From Ascidia mentula (Eukaryota > Chordata > Ascidiacea > Phlebobranchia > Ascidiidae): a stretch of 64,000 nucleotides of DNA. The translations under genes were made by a program, and so were the position numbers. Positions 1 to 11,687 of this stretch are shown here, in pieces. The DNA lies in NCBI GenBank assembly GCA_947561715.1, contig OX387200.1, positions 16,556,501-16,620,500 on the forward strand. The letters are read 5' to 3'. Every line of letters starts with the position of its first letter. Within the stretch, counting starts at the first letter, position 1. The notes below the pieces were generated by a model, which saw only the letters and a list, made by a program, of their open reading frames with translations, was not told the DNA's origin and did no database searches.

Positions 1-419
1 GTTCTTGTTGTTGTTTTGGACCGCACCTATTTTCTATTAGTCTCGTGGTTGTTCCCCTTATAAATCTTCATGATTTTGAGGCTGTGCCGCAATTGTAGCA
101 CTCTGTTCCATGCTGTAACCAATTTTGGCTATTTTTGTAGGACTTGTCTAGCTCTATTTTGTATGTAAATGTAATGCTGTTGAGCAACAACCGAAAACAC
201 CAACTCTAATTTTTCCCGTAAATCTATAACAAAAAAAACCGGCACTGCTATAACCAATGCTTGTAATTAAAGATGGTGGTCACTTTTCTCTTTCTATATT
301 ATTTAACGCAAGGCATATTTTGATAGACGTTGGTGAATCAAATCCCTGTTTGCTTACACGCAAAAGGATCATACCTCTATCGAATTAGTTCTACTTTAAC
401 ATACTTCGCTGTGCGACAG
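1..419. other. non-coding start of window, probably intron
   Basis: No open frame of useful length and no RNA gene is visible. The frame of the downstream exon is closed by a TAA at 397-399. The stretch ends at an AG dinucleotide at 418-419, which I take as the acceptor of the next exon. It is most simply the last intron of the gene whose terminal exon follows. Confidence 0.45.
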
Positions 420-1284
420 ACAACCCCGCCGTGGATCCCGGTCAACCGACGACGAATCGCAACAAACCAACACGCGGAAACTTTCCTCCTCAGCTGCTAA
501 CGATTCAACCCCAGCGCTTAACTCAAGTCTGAGACATTCCGGTCCAGGTCGTGTCATAAAACAGACCAGTTCGTCTCGCTTCGACAACTTCGAGTTTTAT
601 AATCGGCAAAAGCCGAACAGCACACGTAAGAAGTCGCCACCGGGGCCCTCCCCTCCAATTCCCGCGACTCCCGTCTCCACTGAGAGCAGGGTTGTCAAAA
701 AATCGCCATCGAACGTTGAAACTTCCACCTCCAACCAGCAACGAAAGGGCAGAACGTTGTACTACGACGACACAGCGGAACAATCCGGCCCGAAACGTTA
801 CGGCGCAATGGGACAGCATGGCTACCACCGGCGGGAAAAGAGTCCCGAGCCTCCACCGCAAAGCTTCTACGTGATTCAGACCGATAACAAAGACGTAGGC
901 GTGCAAAATAAAGTCTCGCCGGCAGTTGTGGTTCGCAGAAGTGCCGTATCGCCAGGTGGCGTAAGAGGGCCTCGTTGGATTCAGCCAGTCAACCATCGCC
1001 ACAGCGTGTACACAGACACGCCGTCCAAGTTTTACACCGCCGCAGCGCCACCTCGTGTACGCTCTCCTTCTTTTCAAAACGCCCCTCTGAAGGCGAAAGA
1101 ACTTTCCCCATCGAATCGTAGATGGAATGAAGGTTACGATGATCGCGGTTCCTCCTCGCCATCCGCGTCTGAGATAGCCAGTCGAAACCGCGAGGCCTAC
1201 CGGAAACTCATGCAATCCCAGCCCAACGAAGGCACCACTGGAACGTTCGAGAAAATCGAAATTTCGGCGCCGTATAACTTATAG
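420..1284 (+). CDS. terminal coding exon of an unrecognised disordered protein (partial)
   Basis: An open frame of about 288 codons runs from a probable splice acceptor (AG at 418-419) to a TAG stop at 1282-1284, so only the C-terminus of the protein is in the window. The product is rich in Ser, Pro, Arg, Lys, Asn and Gln, with several SP and PPxSP-like stretches. This suggests an intrinsically disordered, possibly phosphorylated tail. A more helical segment (SRNREAYRKLMQSQ) lies near the end, and the protein closes with IEISAPYNL. There is no signal peptide, membrane segment or known domain. The reverse strand is also open across 523-1215, but its translation is Trp/Arg/Cys-rich and looks like a shadow. 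I do not recognise the family. The strand call rests on composition and on the polyadenylation signal 700 bases downstream. Confidence 0.6.
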
Positions 1285-2000
1285 ATTGGCGTCTTGCAGT
1301 GCGTCCACACTCCGCGGTGCCCTAAAACCTATTTTTCTACACTGTTGTGTTTATTTTTACCGGATCTAATCGAGCAACGAGGCAATTGCTGTACTTGTCG
1401 TACAATTGAAACAGACAACGTCGTTCTACTGTAAATCCTCGCATTTTATGCAATTGACACCTAGCCTTGTACTTACTCGAGAACATCTTTTTCTATCTTT
1501 CCACATACCAATTGACTTCGTTCGTTATTTCGTTTGCGATTCTTTGTGGTGCGCGATTCATTTCGTGCCCTGCTTTTTTACCCAATCGTGATCCCTGTCA
1601 GTTCCCGCTCGCAATCGCCCTGTATGTACGTGTTTGTACTTGATCGTCCAAAACCTCAGTCATTTCCCTCTGTGCGGCGACAACGCGCCTTATTGGCGTC
1701 CAGTGAACGCTTGACGACGGTATTGTAGCCACAAGGTACAGCATCCAGCGCACACCAAATTTTTCTGTACATCTCCAAGTCGAGTGTGTTTTATGTACGT
1801 GCGATAATCGTGTCGATCCTGTCATTGTTATACGCCGCATTTGACACTGTCCGCACGCGGTAAGCAGTTTGCAAATGCAGTTTTTGCGGTGGTTGTTTTT
1901 TGTATGAAATGACGGTGTGATCAGACCGGCAGCCCCAATTCATCGCTTGTGAGTTACGCCGTGATCAGTGTTGCAGCGAGAATAAAGTATGATCTGTTGG
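1285..2000 (+). other. 3' untranslated region of the first gene, with polyA signal
   Basis: The roughly 700 bases after the stop at 1284 hold only short random frames. A canonical AATAAA lies at 1981-1986 and is the best candidate polyadenylation signal for the gene ending at 1284. This assignment rests on position only. Confidence 0.45.
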
Positions 2001-2874
2001 CTGTTTTGTAAGAAGTTGTTGTAAACACGTGATTCGTTATCAGTGGTTGCCAACCTCGATTACGCAGTGTTCTAGGAGGTCCATAGGATGATACTGGGCA
2101 GAGGTGATCGCCAGCAGCTCGAAGCACTGAGAAAAATCACTGCAGTGGTGAAACGCTTTTGTTATTGATGCGTCATAATGAATTTACCAAATTTGTTTTG
2201 GGCTTGTAAGTGCATCAGTCTTCGTCATAAAAGATATTTTTTCATAAGTTTCCGACATAAAAGATTTTTTTGGAGGTTTTTTTCATAATGATCGGGAAAA
2301 CATGTTCCGCTTGTAGTTTCGCTGTACCGACAGGATTCCTTCAAATACCACAGTACACCAGTGCATCTGTAGAGTTTTTGTTACTTCTAATTTTGTTTTC
2401 GTACCTATCTGCCCCACATACCGCAGTACACCATTGCCACCAGTGCATTCAGCGCCTCCAGTGCCCCAGCGCCTCTAACTGGCCTACTATTCCACTAACT
2501 TACCAACTATTCCGAATATTTGTTTCGACACATTGTTTTTTGTACCGAAGTCTTGAATTAAAACAAATTTTACTCATGAATAAATACAAATAAATTTTAA
2601 GATAGTATAAAACAAAAATGACAAGAAATTCAATTCGTTCCCTAAATCATGTGCAAAATAAGGTCCACAAATAAAATGCCTTACGAATACTTGAAAAATT
2701 GTGAATAAATGGAAAAACTTTACACAACCATGCAGCATAGCAATGAACTCACTTACATTTTATCCGGATCGACCGGATGCAGCCAAGCGGCAACAACAAC
2801 AAATTGACAATTGTGCCAAACGGCAGTTGCGCGTTTTCTGCACAATTCGTTCGTTGGTTGGTTGTTAAACACTA
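2001..2874. other. intergenic region and presumed promoter of the BTB zinc-finger gene
   Basis: AT-rich sequence with no convincing coding frame; a 107-codon frame at 2270-2593 starts on TTG and matches nothing. No clear TATA box was found near 2840. In-frame TAA at 2866-2868 closes the frame just upstream of the zinc-finger gene's ATG. Confidence 0.4.
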
Positions 2875-5446
2875 ATGGTGTCGTTTAAAATGTCTGCATA
2901 TGAACAACTTTTGGCCACAAGTTTGAAGCAGCAAGTGAATGAAGGTGAGTTGATCTCTGTTTGCGTTTTGCCTGTTTTAGCTTTCAAAACACTAACGGAA
3001 ATTGTATTATTCTTATTTCTTTTGCAATATTTGTGTCTTCAACTTTTCTCACAACGTGCCATACAGCCTTGACACGTCCAGAAGCAATTCTATAGATAAT
3101 TAACGACCTTTCTATGCTATAATTGTGGGTTCTTGAGTTAAGCAAACCAACACATTTTAGATTTATTACGTATATAAAGCATAAAGAAATAAAAAAATAT
3201 TGACTTAAAAAGTATCGTTTATTCAAAATACTGAGCATGATTAAAATTGCAACAATATGTTTAGGAAAATATTGTGACATTGAAATATTTGTTGAGGACA
3301 AACAATTTAATGGCCACAAGTGCATATTGGCTGCCCTCAGTCCCTTGTTGGAGAAACACATCGAAAATGCGGAGAAGGACTACTATGATACCAGCATGCC
3401 ACACAAATCCAAAATTGAACTGTCTGGAATTTCAGCTACTGGTTTTAGTGCTTTATTTGAATATATGTACTCTGGAAAGCTGGATGTACGTACATATGCA
3501 AGTTAGCACACTGGGCAAAATCCAATACTCTTGTATTTTAGATCAATGATGAAAATGCTAATGAAGTAACAATAGCAGCCATGATTCTTGAAATAAAACC
3601 TGCTATTCAGGAAAGTGTAGAATACAAGCAAAAGCAGTTTGTTGCCAACAGTTTGCCTGTCAACCGACCTCTGAGGTATTAGTATATCTATGTGATAACA
3701 ACTTGACAATAATAATATATTTGTAAAATATTGTGTGAACTTGGTTTTCTTCCAGACCACGTATCATGGACACCCCATCCACTTATATTGAACATCCCGA
3801 TGATACTGCTACCATGGATGTATCACACAGCAATTCAGATCAACAGCCTACATCATCAGTGGAAGGCTTGCAAATAACCAGTGTAATATCAACATCTCCA
3901 TCAACTTCATTGTCTAGACTAGAGCCGGAAACTCAGCAAAGTGTTAGTTTCCAATCCAGTTCCAGTGCTCCAGATATGTATGATAGTATTTTGCAATCAT
4001 TTGAAGCCATGAAAAATGATCCTTTGGCCCTTCCAACACTTCTGTCCTTCAAACAGTCACCTCATACCTCAAGTCAGATGCAACAAAGCACTAGTCCTGA
4101 ACATGCACCATTTGTAAAAGAAATGATACCACAGACTGTTTACCATGATGATGACATGTATTGTGGTATGTAAGAACTTTTCTTTGCAATGCAGTTTCGT
4201 CGATTAAAGAAATGAAATTTCCCAGTGCTACATTATATAGAAATTGTCAAGAAACTCAAATGTATGATACAATTTATTTTGGTGGGAAAATTAATACGAT
4301 TGAGTAATAAAATCGGCTTTAAACATATAGCATTACCTTTGTTGTAGTTAAGTTATGTGTTGAACTTAACTTTTTTGTGTCAGTTCACTTCAAAAAGCCT
4401 TGCTTGGTACATATGCATAAGCATTGTTCGATTGGTGATTCACTGCACAATTTTGCAAATGTGATAACCACATATTTCCTGTTTTATTGCAGAGGAAATT
4501 GATGACAATGGAGAGCAAATATGGAGGTGTAAGATGTGTAACAAATTGTTTCGGAAACTCTCTTATTTAAAGTATGTGCATGTTCGCCTCCATAATGGAA
4601 ACAGACCATTTGTCTGCAACCTTTGTGGAAAACAATTTGCAACCAAAGGCAATCTTCTGCAACATCACAAAGTTCATCTTGCAAAGTAAGTTTAAATCAC
4701 ATATATGTGTCAATGTGTGTACAGTGTAATGTGTGGTGCAAGATAAAACGTGTAAATTGTTTTACATGTTTTAGCATAGTAACCACACTTCACACTTCTT
4801 GGTCAGGACTCAGTATTGATGCATTGTTCTTTTCTAAAACAATGCTTTTAAATGGTCTTAACCAGGCCATTATATTACATGCTCTTTAGCAAAATGTCTG
4901 CTTTTAGTATAAAAGTAAAAAGAGTTGCATTATCAAAAAGCTGTCAAATCAGTGATGTATTTTAAAGCGTGATCTTGTGTACCTATTCTCAAACAATTCA
5001 TTGTGTACAATTTGACAAATTTTTAGAAATGGCATACTCCCTCATAAGTGCAAGCACTGCAAAAGGGCATTTGCTCTGAAAGGGAATTGCCAAAAGCATG
5101 AAAAAACCCACACAAAACCTTATCGCTGTGAATACTGCCCACGATCGTTTGCTTTAAAGTAAGTACCCCACAATACTGCTAAATGCTGAACAAAAACATC
5201 CATCCAATAGTTTGTACCTTGTTTGTTATCAACAACCAGAGGTCAAAACAGTGTCTGCAACATCTGAACATTTTTACCAGCTTTACAATTTTTTGTAGGC
5301 ATGACTGTTTGCAACACCATCGGAAACACCACTCTGGTGCAGACCATGCAACCATTGGCCTAAAATGTGAAAAGTGTCTCAGTTTGTTTCCAGAGCGTTT
5401 TGGAAAGGATTATATGGTCCACCAATGTCCAAACCCTAAGCTATGA
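2875..5446 (+). CDS. BTB/POZ domain C2H2 zinc-finger protein, seven exons, 435 aa
   Basis: Exons: 2875-2944, 3265-3485, 3542-3675, 3756-4165, 4493-4685, 5027-5158, 5299-5446. All junctions are GT-AG and phases join to 436 codons with stop. The start is supported by an in-frame TAA at 2866-2868. Residues about 10-110 form a BTB/POZ dimerisation domain ([14 protein letters not shown] then [13 protein letters not shown]). A Ser/Thr-rich low-complexity linker of about 130 residues follows. From about residue 290 come C2H2 fingers: CKMC...HVRLH, CNLC...HHKVH, CKHC...HEKTH and CEYC...HHRKH. A last Cys-rich unit (CEKC...HQC) has a CCHC-like ending. Introns fall inside the finger array. Known role of the family: sequence-specific nuclear transcription regulators, often repressors that recruit corepressors through BTB. 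Which vertebrate ZBTB gene is closest cannot be decided here. Confidence 0.88.
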
Positions 5447-5574
5447 AGTCTTGAACATTGATATTTATCAGCTCCCCTTTTACACTTCGCTGTAATTTTG
5501 TCAACTCTCCTGTTTTTTATTGCTTGACAGTTTATGTCTGCTGTTAATTCACTGTTGCAGTATGTCATGAACTT

Positions 5575-5580
5575 AATAAA
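5575..5580 (+). other. polyadenylation signal AATAAA of the zinc-finger gene
   Basis: Canonical AATAAA 129 bases after the zinc-finger stop codon, a normal distance for a short 3' UTR. Confidence 0.6.
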
Positions 5581-6212
5581 AATCATTGCTTATTGATCGG
5601 ATTAAACACAGTCATATAATAACAAATCATGAGGCTTGTAGTTGCCATTTATTGTGCGAAGTCAATTGTTTGAATGTAGACAAGGTGGCTACCGAGTTTT
5701 GTAGCAAAAACAGTGATTCAAAAAACACATACAATTAAGCTTGTTTGGTCTTACCACTAGTAAACTTGTAAATGTGGTTCAGTTTTTCACATACATGAAA
5801 AAGGTTTGGACACGAAAAGAATTGATAATGTAACTTCATAAGTTTTTGCTGCCAAACCAACTTTGAAACTATAAAGTAAAAGAATTGTTTCAAAAATCCA
5901 AACACAACATTTCTTCAAAATAATCAATAAAACCTGATTACACAAAAATTTCACAAGCATAACAAAATATCGCAAATGTTTTTGCAAAACTTAACAAAGA
6001 AGTGCAGAAATGCATATTTTTGAAGTGACTGTGTGACCTTCAGTGCTAAACTTATCTTGTCTAATGAAGAATTGCATTTAATGTTACCGTATATATATAT
6101 ATATATACAGTATTTCACAGTAATGTGCTTGAACACCAAACAGTTTGAAGAAAACAGTCCCACACCACATGACAAAATTACAATGAAGTAAAAATTATGA
6201 ATTAATATGCTT
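5581..6212. other. convergent 3' intergenic region
   Basis: No coding frame supported. The interval lies between the 3' ends of two convergent genes and must hold the 3' UTR of the minus-strand metallophosphoesterase. A TTTATT at 5648-5653 (AATAAA on the minus strand) is a candidate polyA signal for it. A short TA microsatellite occupies about 6090-6107. Confidence 0.4.
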
Positions 6213-7595
6213 TCAATGCTGAATAATAGGACCAATGCCTTCTGGTGCTCCATCTGGTGTAGGATAGTCAATAATAACAGGTTTGTTGCATGGATTGTGT
6301 CTCCTATCCACTGTAGTGCAGTTAATAAAGTTGCAACTGCCATCTGTTGTGTAACCATATGCTGAAAAAAGTTTGTTTTATAAGAAAGTATTGGAAATGT
6401 AATTATACCCGAATTTACTGAAGCTAACCTTCATGGATGTGTCCATATACATGGTACTTGGGTTTTATTCTTTGCTGGACTGCATTTATCAGGTCAACAT
6501 CTCCAACACACATGTCATGAGGATCAACAGTATCATTGTAACCTACATAAATTCATGTTTAAGACAGTAGCTCTTATGGACAGCTCGAAACAAGGAAACC
6601 TGCTGGGGGTGAATGAGTAATTAAAATATCAATTCCTTCTGGTATTTTGTTCCAGCATTCAAGCATCCTTGGACCTCTTCTCACGTTAAATGCCCACCCT
6701 CCAAACTCTGGGTTCCTGTGTGAGTAGTTGAAATTATGGAGAAACAGCAAAATATTGCCATGTAAATAGTACTATTATTGTAGAATTAAAAAAAAGTTTT
6801 ATTTTGTGTTTCACAAATACACTGTTATCAATGCTTGACCAAGAACATCCATGGAGCCTTATTCCATTCACAGATATTTCAGCATCGTGAATGAATGTGC
6901 AGTTGGAAAGAACCTTGGTCCAATCTTGGCAAATGTCCTCGGGAATGACATGCAAAAACTTAAACCTTACCACCAAAAAGATATTAGATTCAGTGAGTTC
7001 AAATGGATGTTTATTACACCAGCTTACCGGCAGTAGGAACCATCAGCTTTGCTCTTTCTAACATTCTTCATTATTCTTGGGTCAAAAGACAGCTCATGGT
7101 TTCCGGCAATTACAATTTTGTGCTTGTGAGGTAAAGTAGCGAGCCAGTCATTAAATGCCTTTACCTCTTCCAATTTACCCAAGTCAGTAAAGTCCCCGCA
7201 ATGAACTAGCACATCACCTAAAAAGAATAATTATATTCAATTGGTGTGCATCTTTGTGTCTTTCTTAATGCTTCCACCATAGTTTCACTTCATGAAGTTT
7301 CACTTCAACTACAATATTAAAACAAGAAAGCAATTCTAACCTTTTGGAATGTTATGCGACATCTGGTCATGCAGATTGTGAGTATCAGATATGCAAACAA
7401 AGCGTGTGTGGCCTTCTGGTTTTGTTGAATCTAGAGGGATTGGTTCAACTCTGCAGCAAGATGGATTGGTCGATTTTACACTACATCTTTATGCACATTA
7501 CTAACAACCCACTTTTCCGAGGGCAGTCTGCCATCCCTTCGCATTTTTTCCACAAAATCTTCAGGTGATTGAGATAAGGGATGGGAAAAATTCAT
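6213..7595 (-). CDS. MPPED: MPPED1/2-type metallophosphoesterase, seven exons, 298 aa
   Basis: Exons in transcript order: 7595-7502, 7448-7341, 7217-7028, 6965-6840, 6715-6600, 6542-6429, 6361-6213. Phases join to 299 codons including stop, matching the roughly 294-residue vertebrate MPPED2; this length decided the ATG at 7595. The first intron is only 53 bases. Metal-binding motifs in order are FVCISDTHN (D-x-H), LVHCGDFTDLG (GD), IVIAGNHELSF (GNHE), ILITHSPPAG and VYGHIHEAYG. The segment EPIPLDSTKPEGHTRF before the first motif is diagnostic of the MPPED1/2 group. Known role: a cytosolic class III-like metallophosphodiesterase acting on phosphodiesters and cyclic nucleotides in vitro; the physiological substrate is uncertain. 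The second His of G-H-I-H is present, whereas vertebrate MPPED2 is reported to have Gly there, so catalysis may be stronger than in MPPED2. Confidence 0.9.
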
Positions 7596-8349
7596 TTTGT
7601 CAGTAACTTTATGCAATTTTACCTTATACCAGCTTAGCTTACAAACAAATTTCACTCTAGAACAGCCAAATCCAACTACGTTTCTGTTTTCTTGAATAAG
7701 AAACACTTTCTATTCATGGTTCCGACCGACTTCGCGGCAACAATGGGTCTGACGTCACAATGCTGCAGGTAAAGATTGACTGAAAATACATTGGTACAAA
7801 TACATTTACGAAAACGCGTGTAGCGAAGCCCTAAATCCTCTTGTGGAAAAAAAATTACGCCAAGGCAAAGCAGAAATTGTTGAAAAACATTTAAGTACCA
7901 AGCACCAAAAACGACGCGAAGACGGAACCATGAATTGTAATACTAACCCGCTGCAACGAAATCCGGGAGTTTCCCTGCCTACAGGGTTTTGTCAAGGGTA
8001 ATTCCCGATTTCATTTCCCGAATAATTTGGATACAATTTCAATATATTGTTTCTCGTCCTAATAAACAACATGGTACAAAAGAAACTTGTTTAACCAGTC
8101 GAACATTTATCACTTTTTTAATATTTAAGGGTATAAACCCGATCAGGATTGATCACACACTATAAGCCTCGATGTGATACCGTCAGTGCTCTTTAGCACG
8201 GCGTATGGCTTGGTCGCCTGAGCGACACCACAGAATTTAGGGATGAACCTGTTAAAATTTCCTTTTATTCATTTAATGAACTTTAAAAAAGTAATAAAAT
8301 CAAAAACGCACATCTGAACAGTTACAATAGCCTACGGGTGCTTTCCATG
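7596..8349. other. intergenic region with two perfect small stem-loops
   Basis: Includes the 5' UTR and promoter of the minus-strand metallophosphoesterase. At 8187-8200 there is a perfect hairpin GTGCT-CTTT-AGCAC, and at 8211-8224 another, GTCGC-CTGA-GCGAC. An outer pairing (ATAC with GTAT) may enclose the first. I cannot match these to a known RNA family. No coding frame is supported. Confidence 0.3.
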
Positions 8350-8691
8350 TCAGCAGTTCATCACTAATGTCAAGATGAATAATTTGACGAACGGAGGTCG
8401 ATGCAGAATTGCCTGTAGATTCATAGGGTTTATGGGACACTTTAGCAACACATTGTTAAAAGTTTCATAATTGTCATAGACAGACTTTACTTGCAGCATT
8501 GTGACGTCAGAGATCAATGTAAAAGTCGAACCATGATTAAACCAACTTTTTAGTACAACTGATTTTTGAAATTTTACAAGACAATAACCCCGCCTAACTA
8601 CCTTACTACTGAAGTTATGTACGTATATCACTACATCATTGTTCACAACCACAAAATTAAATTCTTCGCTTTTTGACGGTTGACTGAGCAT
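8350..8691 (-). CDS. uncertain small ORF, 113 aa, divergent to the channel gene
   Basis: Open frame on the minus strand from an ATG at 8691 to a stop at 8350; a longer version to 8730 needs a TTG start. The product begins MLSQPSKSEEFNFVVVNND and is mixed hydrophobic and charged, with no signal peptide or recognisable domain. It lies head-to-head with the LRRC8-like gene, about 120 bases from its likely ATG, so the two could share a promoter. Length alone is weak evidence in AT-rich DNA and no splice context supports it. It may be a chance frame. Confidence 0.28.
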   Translation of the reverse strand: MLSQPSKSEEFNFVVVNNDVVIYVHNFSSKVVRRGYCLVKFQKSVVLKSWFNHGSTFTLISDVTMLQVKSVYDNYETFNNVLLKCPINPMNLQAILHRPPFVKLFILTLVMNC

Positions 8692-8810
8692 GTGATTGAC
8701 GTCTGATAAATGCACAGCAAATGTATGCAAAACGAGATTACGATGGCAAGAAATGTTTTTACTTTTACATTGAGTTTAACTGCATTGCTTTTCGTTGCAT
8801 ATCTAAGGAA

Positions 8811-11010
8811 ATGGGATCTTCTTGGGCGTTTAAAATTACTGCGTCCTTAATAAAGCCTACAAGAGAATCACTATTGGACTACTGTTCCTACATTCTGCTG
8901 ATTATTGCCCTGATAAGCATAGCGCGTGTAATAATAGGAAGAGAAGGTCTTCGAAAAGATTGTTATGAACTGGATGGAAATGTGTCACAAAAGTTAAACA
9001 CTGCAGTGGAATTGCAAGACATGCTAGATGTCAATGTGCCAGATAACTTAAGTAGAAGAAATGCATCAGATGACATCAACTTTCCATCAGGTTTAGAACC
9101 GCATGTTATTTCATTAGAGCAACACTCAAGTCCAACGAAGAAAACAGTTTTCAACAATAGCACTCCAGTGTCAAATATCTCTTCACCACCTATTGTTGCC
9201 ATCCAAAAAGAAGTCTGTGTCAAGCATTACCAAACATATTTTTCATATTTCATTTTGGTTGAAGCAATAATTTTGCTACTTGTGGGAATTTTGTGGGTGA
9301 AGGTAATAATTCTTTGTATTTTTTTATTTACACACTGTTATTTAATTAAATTTGGTATTTTTAGATGCCAAAGGTGCTGTCAATTGTTAATGACTTTTGC
9401 AACTTATTCAAAGATTGTCAAAATTCATCCTGGTTGTCAGCTGCCTTTAATGAGTTTCAATTTTCTCAGACAACTAACTCTGGAAATCCCTTGTATGCAA
9501 TCATCAAAAGTGACAGTGTAAGATTGGTTTGTTTAAGAGTTGCCTACATTACCCAACCAACTACAAGAGACATAAGAAAGTGTCCAGTTGCATTACTTGT
9601 CTGTTATTGTCTCCATTGATCTGGGATTAAAATGTTTATTCACCTTGCCTTTAGTGCTAATTATGTAGTGTGGTGCATAGATCCATTAAAATATTTAGAT
9701 TCTAATTACTGTGCATATCAGGTTAACATGGAAGTAGAAGTTCTCCTTGCATCCCTTTTCCAAAACAACACATCATATCACGATAAGGCTGAAGCCAGGC
9801 GTTTGTATGAACGAGTACAAGTAAGAACATTATTCTGTTTAGTACCTTTCCAAATGATTTTATCTAACATTTTTTGTGCAGAAATTTTGCTCACAAAATG
9901 ATACTTCAATTGTACTTTGGCAATCTTATATCCAAAAGTCCATATACCAGTGTATATTGTGGATGACATGTTTTGGGCTAAACATGTTGCTGTTTATAAA
10001 AATGGAATTTTATATTGGATGCAGCTCTTCAGCAACAGTTTGTGATCATGACACATTTTTAAGGTATTGCTTAACAACAAGATATACATGCTAATTTTCT
10101 GATGTGGGTATTGACACATTCTTTGTGATAAACATACTATTTGTTAATTCAATTAAGAAGTTGTTTGAATTTATGCAGAATAGCATGGTTTATGGCCCAG
10201 TTGACCATTATTATTTATGGAATATTTAATTTTGCTTCATTGAAATGGATAAATGACAAGTCAACTTCTGAAAGGTCAAACGGGTATATACTTTAAACTG
10301 ATAATTTTTACTTGTGTAGTTTTTATCGTTGTTTAATGTTTGTAGTACTTTACTTTCTTCGGTGTGTGGCTGCTTTGTGTATGCAAATCCTATTGCAAAA
10401 CAGAAGAAAAACTATGGTTTTGTTTGTCTTCCCTATAGGTAAGCCTTTTTTGTGCCAGTTAAAAAAAATACTACATATTTTTTTTTCATGTTTGTCTGTG
10501 CTCATATTGCAGTGTTGGAAAACAGCAAAAACGTTTACACAATGATGTTGCATTACTTTTTCACTTAGTCTCATCATCAAATGCAAAAAAACTTCCATTA
10601 TTTACCATATTTCTTTTTAAGCAATGGGAAGAGAAATTCAAACAAGCTGGTAAGTTATGTAAAACAAATCATGGTGTAGGCCATGCCATTGTTTGCAAAA
10701 TAATGTAACCAAAATTTGGTTTCATTTTGGAAAAAAATTGCATTAGTATGAATTTCACAATAAAAATATTTTAATTTAATAGTCTGTTCTTCTGGCACAA
10801 TAAACATTATATAAAAATATTTGTTTAAATTCACCATCGTTATGTGATGTAAAGACTATATGGCACTTTTGTTGAACAGGGGAAACAGTTATGATGCCAC
10901 GTTTGAAAAACCTTGTTCATTGCCAAACTGCAAACCAATTTAGGAAAACATCATATGATGATCCAACAACTTCCTTGCTTGGTGCAGCAATAACTGACAC
11001 AGTTGTTTAA
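8811..11010 (+). CDS. LRRC8-like pannexin-domain channel protein lacking leucine-rich repeats, 463 aa
   Basis: Exons: 8811-9302, 9365-9517, 9722-9820, 9882-10063, 10179-10283, 10346-10438, 10513-10649, 10880-11010; phases join to 464 codons. An in-frame ATG at 8721 is an alternative start. Residues about 1-60 (SLIKPTRESLLDYCSYILL) match the LRRC8 N-terminus and TM1. A first extracellular loop with Cys and NxS/T sites follows, then VCVKHYQTYFSYFILVEAI (TM2) and a cytoplasmic loop with EARRLYERVQKF. TM3 includes YQCILWMTCFGLNML; a Cys-bearing second loop leads to TM4 (WFMAQLTIIIYGIF). The cytoplasmic segment HNDVALLFHLVSSS resembles the LRRC8 intracellular linker. The protein stops about 45 residues later with no LRR. 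Known relatives are volume-regulated anion channel subunits or pannexin hemichannels in the plasma membrane. Role here is inferred as an oligomeric large-pore channel subunit. Confidence 0.82.
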
Positions 11011-11214
11011 AATGTCCAGTACCTCAATATGTTTGTGAATTGTGATTCTCTGGTGCCTTGTTACCTAACCGTGTTATTTAATTATATCTGAAACGTATTG
11101 CGTCTTATGCAATGTTACGCAATACAATGTATGTTAAATAGGTGTCCATTCCTTCATTCTGTACTTTGAGGAATTACCGGTAAAGTTTTGGGGAGTTTGG
11201 ATGTTATTTAGCCA

Positions 11215-11220
11215 AATAAA
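11215..11220 (+). other. polyadenylation signal AATAAA of the channel gene
   Basis: Canonical AATAAA 205 bases after the channel stop codon, with no LRR-coding frame between. It supports the gene ending here. Confidence 0.5.
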
Positions 11221-11687
11221 ATAATGGATTATCGAGCCGATAAAAGTCAATGAACAAATTTTTTTCCCCTTTTGATGATAATTCTACCTCTTCAAGATCT
11301 TTTTTATGATTTTTCCCACGATAAAGTGGAAAAACAGAGCAACGCGACTATAGAGACCACTGATCGTCGTCCATTGACCTTAGTTTTGTCCTCGTTGTGA
11401 AACCGTAGTAAATTTGGGACCTGCTCCCTGCATTAGAAAATAGTTTTTTAGCTTTGCCGTTAAATTTTACAGCAAATTTATGTTTTAAAATTGTTTGTGC
11501 AAATATTTCCACATAAAAATCTTAAATTTCGCGGGTGAAATCAAAGATCGTTGAAACATTTTGGAAATGAGTAATAACCAACAACTGCAAGAAAATGTTT
11601 TTTAGTGAATAACTAGCGATTCGGCAAATCACTTTTTGTAAATCTCACGCTTAGTTCACTTAAAAGCGGTGTTGCATTGTTGGTAAT
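11221..11687. other. intergenic region upstream of ATAD5
   Basis: AT-rich, no coding frame or RNA gene seen. Contains the presumed promoter and 5' UTR of ATAD5; no TATA box in a convincing position. An in-frame TAA at 11661-11663 precedes the ATAD5 ATG. Confidence 0.4.

Noticed and set aside
523..1215. Minus-strand frame of 230 codons
   Set aside because: It overlaps the plus-strand terminal exon; its product is Trp/Arg/Cys-rich without domain, and the plus reading has an acceptor and a downstream polyA signal.
2270..2593. 107-codon plus-strand frame
   Set aside because: Starts on TTG in low-complexity AT-rich DNA, with no splice or family support.
8205..8235. tRNA gene based on an A-box-like TGGCTTGGTCGCC
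   Set aside because: No B box or T-arm follows and the cloverleaf cannot be drawn.
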